A stretch of 64,000 bases of DNA from Catenovulum sp052056295 (GTDB taxonomy: Bacteria > Pseudomonadota > Gammaproteobacteria > Enterobacterales > Alteromonadaceae): NCBI RefSeq assembly GCF_052056295.1, contig NZ_CP182493.1:124001-188000 (forward strand), written 5' to 3'. Both the position numbers and the translations under genes were made by a program. Shown here piece by piece: positions 15,992 to 25,849 of the stretch (positions within the stretch are counted from its first letter, which is position 1; every line of letters begins with the position of its first letter). The notes under the pieces are model-generated. The model did not search any database. It had not been told where the DNA came from and saw only the letters and a program-made list of their open reading frames with translations.

Positions 15992-18928
15992 ATGAAATTA
16001 AACCGTATAACACAAGCCGTGGTTGCTGCTGGTTTACCACTAATGATGCTAGCGGGCTGTGGTTCTGACAGCTCAACAGCAAGCAGCCAGCAATCGCAAC
16101 AAACTAAGCCGCTAGGTAGCTACCAACAAACCGACACGGGTTTAGTGGTTACCTTGGCTGACAGCGCAGCTAAAAAAGTACAACTAACGGTTATTAATGA
16201 CAAAATAATCCGTGTTACTGCAACACCACATAAAGATTTATCTTATGTGCCTGAAAGTTTAATGGTTAAAGCTCAGCCAGCAGGCAAGTTTAGCATTAAA
16301 CAACAGGGTGATACCGTTGAATTGGCTACCGCTAAAGTCACAGCGATAGTGTCGTTAGCAGACGGCCAAGTGAGTTTTAAAAACGACAAAGGTGAAGTTG
16401 TTTTAAACGGCAGTAACGGCGGTGAATTTGCACCTGTTACCAAAAATCCATGGAAAGCGGACGAAAAATCTTATGCAGTTCGCCAACAATGGAACAAAGG
16501 ATCTGAAGAAGGTTTATTTGGTTTAGGCCAACACCAAAACGGTCAAGTAAACTATTCAGGTGAAAACGTTGAGTTATCGACTGGTAACTTAGTGATCACC
16601 ATTCCATTTGTAGTATCTACGCGCAATTACGGTGTGCTTTGGGACAATGCGTCAATCACTAACTTTGGTGATCCAGAAAGCGCAACACCACTTCATCAAG
16701 ATCTAGATTTATACGATGCCAACGGCAACAAAGGTGGTTTAACCGCTAAGTATTACGACGGCGACAAACTGTTATTTACTCGTGTCGAGTCAGATCCTGA
16801 TTACCAATATCTTGCCAATAACAATATTCGTGAATATCCATTCCCACGTGAACTTGGTGATGTAAAACAACCAAGAGTTGAGTGGCAGGGTTACATTAAA
16901 GCCAAGAAGTCTGGCATGCATAAGTTCAGAATGTATAACTCAGGTTATGCCAAGTTAACTATCGACGGCCAAGAGTTATTAGACAGATGGCGTATGAACT
17001 GGAACCCTTGGTATCACGATACGCAAATTGAATTGGAAGAAGAGAAAAAAACTCCAATCAATATTTCTTGGAACTCTCAAGGTGGTTACTTCCGCTTATT
17101 ACACAATGAACCACGTGCATTTGACGAGCAATATTCGCTTTCATTTGCATCTGAATCAGGCAAAGCAATAGATTACTATTTTGTTGCCGGTGAAAATACC
17201 GACGAAGTTATTTCTGGTTACCGTCACTTAACGGGCAAATCAGTTATGTTGCCAAAATGGGTGTATGGTTTCTGGCAAAGTCGTGAGCGTTATAAAAACC
17301 AACAAGAATTGGTTGATGTAGTTAAAGAATACCGCGAGCGCGAAATTCCAATCGATAATATCGTCTTAGATTGGTCTTATTGGCCACAGGATGCTTGGGG
17401 CAGCCATGATTTTGATAAAGAGCACTTCCCAAATCCGAAGAAGATGATTGATGAAGTTCATGATCTGAATACCAACATTATGATCTCAGTTTGGCCTAAG
17501 TTTTATTCAACAACAGATAACTATAAAGAGTTTGATGAAAAAGGTTATATGTTGAATAAAAATGTGGATATTGAAGGCAACTTAGACTGGATAGGCCCAG
17601 GTTATTTAAATGGTTTCTACGACCCGTATCCTGAAGAATCACAAGAAATTTTCTGGCGTCAATTAAATGAAAAACTCAATGTATTGGGTATAGATGCATG
17701 GTGGTTAGACGCATCTGAGCCAGATATTCATTCAAACTTATCACCGCGTAAACGCAAAGAAATAATGAGCCCACAATCTATTGGCTCTGGTACTGAATAT
17801 TTCAATTCGTATGCGCTTGCTAATGCTGAAGGTGTATACAAAGGTGAACGTGTAACTGATGCGCATAAACGCTCGTTTATTTTAACCCGCTCTGGTTTTG
17901 GTGGTATTCAACGCACAGGCTCAGCAATTTGGAGTGGTGATACGGTTCCACGTTGGTCAAACTTAAAAGAGCAAATTTCTGCTGGTATCAGTGTTGGTTT
18001 AGCGGGTATGCCAAACTGGACCTTTGATATTGGTGGTTTCACCCCTGAAGACCATTTGCGTTGGACGTCAAAAGGTGCAGTCGGCCATTTCTCTGGTTTA
18101 GATGAAAAAGACATTCCAAACTGGCAAGAATTGAATGTGCGTTGGTTCCAATTTGGCGCGTTTTCTCCAATGTTCCGTTCACATGGTCAAAACCCATATC
18201 GCGAAATATTTAACATTGCGGACGAAGGCTCTGAAGCATATGAAAGCATGGTGTATTACACCAAACTACGTTATCGCTTAATGCCTTATATCTATAGTGA
18301 AGCAGGCCACATGTATCATTTAGACGATACTTTAATGCGTGGTTTAGTGATGGACTTCCCACACGATAAAACTGCGATTAACTTAACAGAGCAATACATG
18401 TTTGGTCCGTCTTTCTTAGTTGCGCCAGTGACAGATTTTAAAGCGCGTGACTGGGACGTTTATTTACCAAGCCAAACCAATTGGTATGACTTCTATACTG
18501 GTAAAGCATACCAAGGTGGTCAAAACGTTAAGGTGGATGCACCACTTGGCATAATGCCAGTGTTTGTTAAAGCTGGCTCTATTGTACCTACGGGTCCTGA
18601 AATTCAGCACGTATTTGACAAAACCGACGGTGAAATTACCTTAAATGTTTATACAGGTGCAGACGGTACATACGCCTACTATGAAGATGATGGTAAAAGT
18701 TATAACTACGAAAAAGGTGAATATCTATTTATCGATATGAGTTATGACGATGCTAAAGGCGAATTAACCATAGGTGAGCAAAAAGGCCAATACCAAGGTA
18801 TGCCGAGCACACGTAAAATTAACGTGCGTTGGATCAGCGGTGAGTCTGACAATGCTGCAAACTTTGATAAAGGTGTTGCAACTAGCATTGAATACACAGG
18901 CAAAGCTGTAACTGTAAAACGTAGTTAA
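15992..18928 (+). CDS. GH31 alpha-xylosidase lipoprotein with inserted PA14 domain
   Basis: 978 aa, lipoprotein (LMMLAGC, cysteine about 23). After an N-terminal beta domain, residues about 245-390 form a PA14 module (GLTAKYYDGDKLLFTRVE ... GYAKLTIDGQELLDRW), then the GH31 barrel and C-terminal domains. The nucleophile is D573 in WWLDASEPD and the acid/base D650 in IWSGD. The PA14 insertion is the hallmark of xyloglucan-specific alpha-xylosidases such as Cellvibrio Xyl31A, which remove xylose from the non-reducing end. It follows GH35 by 30 bp, consistent with stepwise removal of galactose then xylose in the periplasm. Confidence 0.93.
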   Translation: MKLNRITQAVVAAGLPLMMLAGCGSDSSTASSQQSQQTKPLGSYQQTDTGLVVTLADSAAKKVQLTVINDKIIRVTATPHKDLSYVPESLMVKAQPAGKFSIKQQGDTVELATAKVTAIVSLADGQVSFKNDKGEVVLNGSNGGEFAPVTKNPWKADEKSYAVRQQWNKGSEEGLFGLGQHQNGQVNYSGENVELSTGNLVITIPFVVSTRNYGVLWDNASITNFGDPESATPLHQDLDLYDANGNKGGLTAKYYDGDKLLFTRVESDPDYQYLANNNIREYPFPRELGDVKQPRVEWQGYIKAKKSGMHKFRMYNSGYAKLTIDGQELLDRWRMNWNPWYHDTQIELEEEKKTPINISWNSQGGYFRLLHNEPRAFDEQYSLSFASESGKAIDYYFVAGENTDEVISGYRHLTGKSVMLPKWVYGFWQSRERYKNQQELVDVVKEYREREIPIDNIVLDWSYWPQDAWGSHDFDKEHFPNPKKMIDEVHDLNTNIMISVWPKFYSTTDNYKEFDEKGYMLNKNVDIEGNLDWIGPGYLNGFYDPYPEESQEIFWRQLNEKLNVLGIDAWWLDASEPDIHSNLSPRKRKEIMSPQSIGSGTEYFNSYALANAEGVYKGERVTDAHKRSFILTRSGFGGIQRTGSAIWSGDTVPRWSNLKEQISAGISVGLAGMPNWTFDIGGFTPEDHLRWTSKGAVGHFSGLDEKDIPNWQELNVRWFQFGAFSPMFRSHGQNPYREIFNIADEGSEAYESMVYYTKLRYRLMPYIYSEAGHMYHLDDTLMRGLVMDFPHDKTAINLTEQYMFGPSFLVAPVTDFKARDWDVYLPSQTNWYDFYTGKAYQGGQNVKVDAPLGIMPVFVKAGSIVPTGPEIQHVFDKTDGEITLNVYTGADGTYAYYEDDGKSYNYEKGEYLFIDMSYDDAKGELTIGEQKGQYQGMPSTRKINVRWISGESDNAANFDKGVATSIEYTGKAVTVKRS

Positions 18929-18937
18929 TAAGAAAAG

Positions 18938-18966
18938 CTGATAGGCAGGCTCAACCTGTCTATCAG
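18938..18966. repeat. Intergenic hairpin between GH31 and esterase genes
   Basis: A 12-bp stem (CTGATAGGCAGG / CCTGTCTATCAG, one G-T pair, 5-base loop) without a T run. It is more likely an mRNA-stabilising or processing hairpin than a terminator. Confidence 0.45.
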
Positions 18967-18990
18967 TTATTTGGCTTTTAAAGGTTAAAT

Positions 18991-20286
18991 ATGAAATTTA
19001 AAACTTTGCTGGCAGCTGTTGCTATAACCCAAACTCTAGTTGGCTGTGGGTTAACTGCAAACGATACAGTTAACCCGCTGCAACCCATTGTTATCGATAA
19101 TAGCGCTGCGTATCAACTGCTAGTGCGTAACCATGAAAAATCAGTGAATTGGACAGGTGCTGTGCATCAACTAACCAAACAAATTGATGGCGATAAAATT
19201 CAATTTACTAAAGCGAGTTTTCAGCAATCAACTCAAAGTTATTCACTTGATTTTGCGCATAGCTGGCATAGTGCAATTGCGTTTGAAAGTCAGCAGGGTG
19301 TTGATTTAACACCTTACTTGGCGAACGGTGTTTTGTCGTTAGACATGCAAGTAAACAATACGCAAAAAGCTGCACTTAATTTAGTTATGCACTGTGGTGA
19401 AAACTGCGTTGGCAAATTGCGTTTACGCGAATGGGCGCAGCAGTATGACGGTCTAGGTTGGCAGCAACTAAATATTCCTCTCAGTTGTTTTATTCAAGCT
19501 GATAATGATGTAAGCAATATTCAACAAGTATTCACTGTTGAGGGTGACGGTGTCGGCGAAGTTGAGTTTAAAAATATTCATATTAACACTGACAAAACTG
19601 CAAACTTCTCTTGCCCTGATGCAGCAAGTCTTTCAACAACACCAGGTATTTTAAATGAATACTGGGCGGTTGATTGGTGGATGGACAGGCATCAAGAAAA
19701 GCTTCAAGCCAATAAACAAGGCGTAGAGCTGGTATTAATTGGCGATTCAATTACCCATGGTTGGGAGAAAGAAGGGGCAGAGGTTTGGCAACAAAATTTT
19801 GCTGATATCAATACACTCAATTTAGGTTTTTCAGGTGACAGAACCGAAAATGTATTGTGGCGCTTGAATCAAGGTGAGTTAGATGGGGCAAAACCAAAAC
19901 TTATCCAAATTATGTTAGGCACCAATAATACAGGTCATCGCATGGAAAAACCTGAGTATGTCGCTAAGGGCATTCGAGCCGTATTAGATAAACTCAAACA
20001 AATTACCCCAGATAGTCAGGTTTTGATATTAGCCATATTCCCGCGCGGTAAAGACCAAACAGATATGGCACGACAAAACAATCAAGCGATTAACCTGTTA
20101 CTCAAACAACTCGCTGATGAATACCAAGCTGAATTTGCCAATATCAACTCAGTGTTTTTAACCGAAAACGGCCAATTGACCGAACAAATAATGCCAGATT
20201 TACTCCATCCTAATGCGCGAGGATATGCGCTTTGGGCCGAGCAACTACAACCTTATGTTGAACGTTATATTCGTAACCTTCGCTAA
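18991..20286 (+). CDS. SGNH/GDSL esterase with N-terminal ExoP-like binding domain; likely xyloglucan acetylesterase
   Basis: 431 aa, lipoprotein-like signal (VGCG near residue 19). Residues about 45-205 form a beta domain closely matching the C-terminal domain of the GH3 protein encoded downstream (shared pattern DLTxY, LVxxCGxNC, LSCF, and a final SCP). The rest is an SGNH hydrolase: block I GDSITHGW (S253), block II GFSGDRTENVLWR, block III LGTNN, block V with D403 and H406 in DLLHPN. Family members include bacterial acetylesterases; xyloglucan loci of Xanthomonas contain an SGNH xyloglucan acetylesterase, so removal of acetyl groups from galactose is the best guess. Substrate is inference. 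Confidence 0.82.
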   Translation: MKFKTLLAAVAITQTLVGCGLTANDTVNPLQPIVIDNSAAYQLLVRNHEKSVNWTGAVHQLTKQIDGDKIQFTKASFQQSTQSYSLDFAHSWHSAIAFESQQGVDLTPYLANGVLSLDMQVNNTQKAALNLVMHCGENCVGKLRLREWAQQYDGLGWQQLNIPLSCFIQADNDVSNIQQVFTVEGDGVGEVEFKNIHINTDKTANFSCPDAASLSTTPGILNEYWAVDWWMDRHQEKLQANKQGVELVLIGDSITHGWEKEGAEVWQQNFADINTLNLGFSGDRTENVLWRLNQGELDGAKPKLIQIMLGTNNTGHRMEKPEYVAKGIRAVLDKLKQITPDSQVLILAIFPRGKDQTDMARQNNQAINLLLKQLADEYQAEFANINSVFLTENGQLTEQIMPDLLHPNARGYALWAEQLQPYVERYIRNLR

Positions 20287-20316
20287 TATGGTTTAACGCT
20301 AAGTGAGTTTTATTTT

Positions 20317-21837
20317 ATGACAACACACCAACAACATTGTAAACGTATTCAAAAAACGTTTATGCAATTTATAACAACAAGCATTTTATTATTATCTGTC
20401 GCCGCTTGTGGTGGCGGTGGTGGTTCAACCCCAGACACCAATACAGGTAATGGTAATAACGGTGGTAACAACAATGGCAATGGTGGTGACGAAACACCAG
20501 TTGTTAAACAAGTTACGCTTTCAACCAATCAAGTGACATTAGCCAGCAATGGCATTATGAGTAAATTTACTGTAACCAGTGAAAAAGATTGGCAAATCAG
20601 CCAATTGCCAACTTGGTTAAAAGCATCCGTTGAACAAGCTGATGGCGCTACTAGTGCCGTCACTGTCGAACTAACAGCACAAGTAAACCATTTATCTGCA
20701 TCTCGTAGCTCTGATATTAAAATTACCAACGCGGATGATGAAAAAACGCTATCCGTTACCCAAGCCGCATTCGCTTATCAAATGCCGGTTAATACCGACA
20801 GTATGAGAGATATCACGGCAACTGAAATAACCGAGCTGATGGGTACAGGTTTTAATATTGGTAACAGTATGGAAGCTGTTGGTGGTGAAACAGCCTGGGG
20901 TAATCCACAAATTAGTACTGATTTAATTGATGCGATAAAAGCGGCTGGATTTAAGTCTATTCGTTTGCCTGTTTCTTGGAGTCAATTTAGCGACGAGAGC
21001 AATTACACAATTAAAACTGCTTGGTTAGACCGCGTTGAAGAGGTTGTTGCTTACGCTTTAAGTCAAGATTTGTATGTAATGTTAAATATGCATTGGGATG
21101 GGGGCTGGCTGCAGCCGACCTATGATGACGAGAATGTTGCAAACCACAGGCTTGCATTAATGTGGACACAAATTGCAAATCGCTTCGAAAAATACGACGA
21201 CAAATTGTTATTTGCCGGTACCAATGAAGTTATGGTTGAAGGTGATTATGGAACACCGACAGCAGAATACTACACAGTGCAAAATGGCTTTAATCAAACC
21301 TTTGTTACGACAGTGCGTGCTACTGGTGGTCGTAACGCAGTTCGCCATCTAATTTTCCAAGGTTTTAATACCAATATTGATCACACAGTTAATTTTGTAG
21401 CTATTCCAGACGATGTTGTTAGCAACAAAATGTTGTTAGAAGTACATTTTTATGACCCATATGAATTCACGTTAAAAAATGACAGCACTGCTGTTCAGTG
21501 GGGACAAAACGCAACAGATTCATCTAAAACCGCAGGTTGGGGCAACGAGTCACATATAGATACGCAATTTAGCCGCATGTACAACAATTTTTACCAACAA
21601 GGTTTAGGTTTGATCTTAGGTGAGTTTGGTGCATTTGCCCGTAGAAACGTTGCAGAGCACGAAGCATACCGCCATGACTGGCACAGGCATGTTACCCAAA
21701 CCGCGTTGGCACAAAAACTCGTGCCATTTTATTGGGATAACGGTGACGTTAACGATTTAGGTTTCGCCTTATTTAACCGACACACAGCAGCTCAGATAGA
21801 GCCAAGTTTAATCAAAATTGTCACAGACACTGAATAG
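20317..21837 (+). CDS. GH5 endo-xyloglucanase lipoprotein with BACON domain
   Basis: 506 aa. Lipoprotein signal (SVAACGGGGG), a Gly/Asn-rich flexible linker (residues 33-62), a BACON-like beta domain (about 65-150, KQVTLSTNQVTL ... DEKTLSVTQAAF), and a GH5 barrel with the GFNIGNSMEAVGGETAWGNP signature of GH5_4. Acid/base E304 in GTNEVM and nucleophile E436 in LGEFG. The layout resembles the BACON-GH5_4 xyloglucanase BoGH5A of Bacteroides ovatus. As a surface lipoprotein it would make the first cuts near the TonB receptor. Second GH5 of the locus, differing from the secreted ricin-GH5 in accessory domain. Confidence 0.9.
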   Translation: MTTHQQHCKRIQKTFMQFITTSILLLSVAACGGGGGSTPDTNTGNGNNGGNNNGNGGDETPVVKQVTLSTNQVTLASNGIMSKFTVTSEKDWQISQLPTWLKASVEQADGATSAVTVELTAQVNHLSASRSSDIKITNADDEKTLSVTQAAFAYQMPVNTDSMRDITATEITELMGTGFNIGNSMEAVGGETAWGNPQISTDLIDAIKAAGFKSIRLPVSWSQFSDESNYTIKTAWLDRVEEVVAYALSQDLYVMLNMHWDGGWLQPTYDDENVANHRLALMWTQIANRFEKYDDKLLFAGTNEVMVEGDYGTPTAEYYTVQNGFNQTFVTTVRATGGRNAVRHLIFQGFNTNIDHTVNFVAIPDDVVSNKMLLEVHFYDPYEFTLKNDSTAVQWGQNATDSSKTAGWGNESHIDTQFSRMYNNFYQQGLGLILGEFGAFARRNVAEHEAYRHDWHRHVTQTALAQKLVPFYWDNGDVNDLGFALFNRHTAAQIEPSLIKIVTDTE

Positions 21838-21871
21838 TTAACAGCAAAAGTTTTTAAAGGTTTTTTAATCA

Positions 21872-24388
21872 ATGAACAAAGTTTTTTCACTCAAACAGGT
21901 ATTGGTCGCAATGGTTGTTGGAATTAGTACACAAGCTTGTACATCAAAGTCGCAAATTGACGGTACTGATGACGCTTCGGTTTGGCCGGTAGCAAAAAGC
22001 CCAGTCGTCGTTAGCGACAGCAAAAATCAGCAGGTTAATCAGGTATTAGCCAAAATGACAGTAGAAGAAAAAGTAGGTCAGATATTGCAAGCTGAAATTC
22101 AGGCAATTACCCCTGAGCAGGCCAAACAATACAATATTGGTTCTATTTTAAATGGCGGTGGTTCAACACCAAATCGCAAAGAAAAAGCGCAAGCACAAGA
22201 CTGGTTGGCAGCGGCTGATGCCTATTATGCAGCTTCTACAGATACCAGCGACGGTGGTGTTGGCATTCCAATTATTTGGGGGACAGATGCGGTTCACGGC
22301 CATAATAACTTAACTGGTGCGACTATTTTTCCGCACAATATTGGTTTAGGTGCAACACGCAACCCAGAGTTAATTGAAAAAATTGGCCAAATTACCGCAG
22401 CAGAAGTTCGCGCAAGTGGTATTGAATGGGTATTTTCACCAACTGTAGCGGTTGCTCGTAACGACAGATGGGGCAGAACTTACGAAAGTTATTCTGAAGA
22501 TCCACAATTAGTTGCTGACTACGCTTTTGCCATGGTTGAAGGTTTGCAAGGCAAAGCCAATACGGATGAGTTTTTATCAAGCTCACGTGTATTAGCAACA
22601 GCCAAACACTTTTTAGCGGATGGCGGCACTGAAGAAGGCGACGACCAAGGCAATTCAGTGATGAGCGAAGCCGAATTAGTTAAAGTGCATGCACCAGGTT
22701 ATTACACCTCAATTGAGGCGGGCGTACAGTCGATTATGGCGAGTTTTTCTTCGTGGAATAGCGAAAAAATGCACGGCAACGAATATTTATTAAACCAAGT
22801 ATTAAAGCAAAAAATGGGCTTTAACGGTTTAGTGGTAGGCGACTGGAATGGCCACGGCCAAGTACCGGGTTGTACTAATGATTCTTGCCCTCAGTCGATT
22901 AACGCGGGTGTTGATTTAGTTATGGTGCCGTACGACTGGAAAAACATGTATTACAACACGCTTGAGCAAGTTAGAAACGGCGAAATTTCAATGCAACGCT
23001 TAGACCAAGCGGTGAAAGCCATTTTAATTGTAAAAGCACATTTAGGTTTATTAGATACAGTAAAACCGTCTGAGCGTGCAAAAGCGATTAATGTAACACC
23101 AGGTTCAGCAGAGCACAGAGCCATTGCTCGTCAATCAGTGCGTGAAAGCTTAGTGTTATTAAAAAACAACAATCAAGCATTGCCAGTGTCGCCAAAACAA
23201 TCATTTGTCATAGCTGGCCCTGCTGCTGACGATATAGGTTTTCAATCTGGTGGTTGGAGTGTTTCATGGCAAGGCTTAACTGGCGCGAATGATAAATTCC
23301 CAGGTGCAACTTCTATCTACCAAGGTTTAGCAAAACAAATTAAAGCTGCAGGTGGTAAAGCAACTTTATCGCTTGATGGTAGTTACACAAGCAAGCCGGA
23401 TGTAGCAATTGTTGTATTTGGTGAGCCACCTTATGCCGAAGGTCAAGGCGACATAAATACCCTTGAATTTGAAGCGGGAGAAAAACAAAGCTTAGCTTTA
23501 TTAAACAAATTTAAGCAGCAAGGTATTAAAACTATTGCGGTATTTATTTCTGGCCGCCCTATGTGGGTTAACCCTGAATTAAACGCAGCTGATGCATTTG
23601 TCGCAGCTTGGCTGCCGGGCAGTGAAGGTGAGGGTATTGCCGATGTTATTTTAGCGGACAAACAAGGCAAAACTCAGTACGACTTTAGCGGTAAATTGTC
23701 ATTTTCTTGGCCTGCAACTCCTTTGCAAGATGAACTTAACCTTGCCGATGCTGACTACCAACCATTGTTCCCATTCGGCTTTGGCTTAACTTATAAAGAT
23801 GCCAATAACTTAGCTGAACTACCTGAAGATGTTGAAGGGGTTGACGACGGTACAGCAAGTCAAATTGATGTGTATGTAGGTAGACCATTACAACCTTGGC
23901 ATGTGTTTATTAACCAAAACAACTACAAACAAATTCTAAGTGGTGCGTTTGCTGAGTTACCAAATGGCGAAGTGCAAGTAACCACCATAGACAAAGACAT
24001 TCAAGAAGACGCTTTGTTATGGAAATGGCAAGGTAAACCTTCAAGCATTTTAATTGAAGGTGGTAAACCTCTTGATTTAACCGATTATGCTGCAGGCGGT
24101 ATCTTGTCTTTCGATATTAAAGTAGACGAAATTCCGCAAGGTAAAGTTGAGTTGGTCTTAAACTGTGGTAACAACTGCCGTCGCACGCTTGATTTGACCA
24201 GTCATTTGCGCACCTTAGTGGTACACGGCTGGATGAACGTCAGCGTTAAATTAAGCTGTTTTGCCAAACCAGAAGAATTAGCTGCGGTAAACATTCCGTT
24301 TAGCATTGAAGCAAATGGCCAAGGCCAGTTAAGTTTTGCCAATATCCAAATTTTGCAGGCGGGTAACGCAAACTTAAGCTGTAACTGA
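21872..24388 (+). CDS. GH3 beta-glucosidase (ExoP type) lipoprotein
   Basis: 838 aa. Signal ending in QAC (cysteine about 23). GH3 N-terminal barrel (KMTVEEKVGQILQAE; GIPIIWGTDAVHGHNN; SRVLATAKHFLADGG) with nucleophile D324 in VVGDWNGHG, the second alpha/beta domain (RESLVLLKNNNQALPV; PYAEGQGD), and a C-terminal extension after about residue 660 as in marine ExoP exo-1,3/1,4-beta-glucosidases. That extension is homologous to the N-terminal domain of the SGNH esterase in this locus. It would remove backbone glucose from de-branched xyloglucan oligosaccharides. Confidence 0.93.
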   Translation: MNKVFSLKQVLVAMVVGISTQACTSKSQIDGTDDASVWPVAKSPVVVSDSKNQQVNQVLAKMTVEEKVGQILQAEIQAITPEQAKQYNIGSILNGGGSTPNRKEKAQAQDWLAAADAYYAASTDTSDGGVGIPIIWGTDAVHGHNNLTGATIFPHNIGLGATRNPELIEKIGQITAAEVRASGIEWVFSPTVAVARNDRWGRTYESYSEDPQLVADYAFAMVEGLQGKANTDEFLSSSRVLATAKHFLADGGTEEGDDQGNSVMSEAELVKVHAPGYYTSIEAGVQSIMASFSSWNSEKMHGNEYLLNQVLKQKMGFNGLVVGDWNGHGQVPGCTNDSCPQSINAGVDLVMVPYDWKNMYYNTLEQVRNGEISMQRLDQAVKAILIVKAHLGLLDTVKPSERAKAINVTPGSAEHRAIARQSVRESLVLLKNNNQALPVSPKQSFVIAGPAADDIGFQSGGWSVSWQGLTGANDKFPGATSIYQGLAKQIKAAGGKATLSLDGSYTSKPDVAIVVFGEPPYAEGQGDINTLEFEAGEKQSLALLNKFKQQGIKTIAVFISGRPMWVNPELNAADAFVAAWLPGSEGEGIADVILADKQGKTQYDFSGKLSFSWPATPLQDELNLADADYQPLFPFGFGLTYKDANNLAELPEDVEGVDDGTASQIDVYVGRPLQPWHVFINQNNYKQILSGAFAELPNGEVQVTTIDKDIQEDALLWKWQGKPSSILIEGGKPLDLTDYAAGGILSFDIKVDEIPQGKVELVLNCGNNCRRTLDLTSHLRTLVVHGWMNVSVKLSCFAKPEELAAVNIPFSIEANGQGQLSFANIQILQAGNANLSCN

Positions 24389-24421
24389 TTATTAACATAA
24401 TTGGTCTTATGATATAGAATC

Positions 24422-24435
24422 GTGAAAACGTTTTT
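24422..24435. promoter_or_regulatory. Candidate palindromic operator upstream of the regulator gene
   Basis: TGAAAACGTTTTTA, about 55 bases before the regulator start, is a 12-of-14 palindrome with a CG centre. It could be an operator for a LacI-family repressor or a -35 region overlap. No protein assignment is made. Confidence 0.3.
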
Positions 24436-24487
24436 AGTGACATGGACGTTTATTATAAAACTCGGAGCGTCAACGTGGGTGTGAGTT

Positions 24488-25654
24488 ATGACAGAAGATA
24501 AATTCAGTATTACTTTACTTTTTAATGCTAACAAAGTGTTCGACCGTAAGGTGTTAGAAGGCATCGGCATGTATTTGCAAACTACAGGCGTGAACTGGGA
24601 TCTATATTTAGAAGAAGACTTTCGAGGTCGGCTTGAACAAATATACGCATGGCAAGGGGATGGCATTATCGCCGATTTTGATGATCCAGAAATTCGCCGT
24701 GCGTTAGAAAATTCAAGCCGTCCTGTTGTTGGTGTAGGTGGTTCGCATTCAAACCAAGCGGATTATCCAAAAGTACCTTATGTCGCAACGGATAATTTTG
24801 AGTTAGTAAACGCGGCCTACACACATTTGCGCCAAAAAGGTTTTTCGCAATTTGCCTTTTATGGTGTGCCAGATCCGCTCGGTGTTATTTGGCCAAAAGA
24901 GCGCGAGCTGGCAATGAAAGAGTTAGTTAATCGAGAAGGCTATAAATGCGACTTCTACAATGGCCGCATAACCCAACCTGCAAGTTGGCAATCGACTATG
25001 GATGAACTGGGTCGTTGGTTGTTACGTTTGCCTAAACCTGTCGGTATTGTGGCAGTGACAGATGCAAGAGCACGCCATTTATTGCAAGCTTGCGAATTGG
25101 TAGGGTTAATGGTGCCAGATCAAGTTTCCATTGTTGGTATTGACGACGATGAAGTGGTACGTAATTTACACAAAATTTCACTGACATCAGTCAAGCAAGG
25201 CTGTGTTGATATAGGTTACAAAGCAGCAAGCATACTGCATAAAATGCTTAACAAAGGCAAAAGATACGAAGAAATTCACCTGATCAAACCATTAGGCGTG
25301 GTTGAACGAGCGTCAACCGATTATAAAGCTGTCGATGATCCTTATGTGATTCAAGCGCTACATTTTGTTCGGCAGAATGCCTGTAAAGGGATAAAAGTAG
25401 AGCAGGTTGCCGATTTTGTGGGTGTATCACGTTCTAATCTTGAAAAGCGTTTTACCTTTGAACGCGGCCATTCACTGCACAACGAAATACATCAAGTAAA
25501 ACTCAACCGAGCTTGTGAGCTGCTAAAAACAACTAGCTTAGAGTTAAATGATGTTGCTATGCAAAGTGGTTATCCATCACTGCAATATTTATATGCTATT
25601 TTCAAAAAACACTTTAGTGAAACGCCTAAACAATATCGGAGCAATTATTCGTAA
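24488..25654 (+). CDS. XylR-type regulator: LacI-like sensor plus AraC DNA-binding domain
   Basis: 388 aa. Residues about 8-275 form a periplasmic-binding-protein-like sugar sensor (VFDRKVLEGIGMYLQ; GDGIIADFDDPEI; VPDQVSIVGIDDDEVVR) and residues 285-388 an AraC two-HTH domain (VEQVADFVGVSRSNLEKRF; DVAMQSGYPSLQYLYAIFKK). This architecture is that of XylR, the D-xylose-responsive activator. At the end of a xyloglucan locus that liberates xylose, a role as inducer-sensing activator of the cluster is likely; the exact ligand (xylose or an oligosaccharide) is inference. It is 99 bp after the GH3 gene with its own upstream region. Confidence 0.87.
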   Translation: MTEDKFSITLLFNANKVFDRKVLEGIGMYLQTTGVNWDLYLEEDFRGRLEQIYAWQGDGIIADFDDPEIRRALENSSRPVVGVGGSHSNQADYPKVPYVATDNFELVNAAYTHLRQKGFSQFAFYGVPDPLGVIWPKERELAMKELVNREGYKCDFYNGRITQPASWQSTMDELGRWLLRLPKPVGIVAVTDARARHLLQACELVGLMVPDQVSIVGIDDDEVVRNLHKISLTSVKQGCVDIGYKAASILHKMLNKGKRYEEIHLIKPLGVVERASTDYKAVDDPYVIQALHFVRQNACKGIKVEQVADFVGVSRSNLEKRFTFERGHSLHNEIHQVKLNRACELLKTTSLELNDVAMQSGYPSLQYLYAIFKKHFSETPKQYRSNYS

Positions 25655-25849
25655 TTGTAGGAGAGGACTTAAGTTTCATACTATTTGCTACTCCCAAGTC
25701 TGAATCGTTCTACAACTGAGTATTAAAGTATCATACTGTTGTAACTCATTTCTGGACGAAAATGAGTTAGGACGAATGTGTGCTTAGTGCCAATTGCGGA
25801 AATCTGAAGCTGAAGATATAAAGATCCGCTTTACAAACTAAGCTGCATT

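Noticed and set aside
24488..25654. Plain LacI repressor
   Set aside because: No N-terminal HTH; the DNA-binding part is a C-terminal AraC domain, so it is XylR-type.
25655..25849. Possible small gene or RNA between the regulator and the first cassette gene
   Set aside because: Only chance frames and no clear hairpin were seen.
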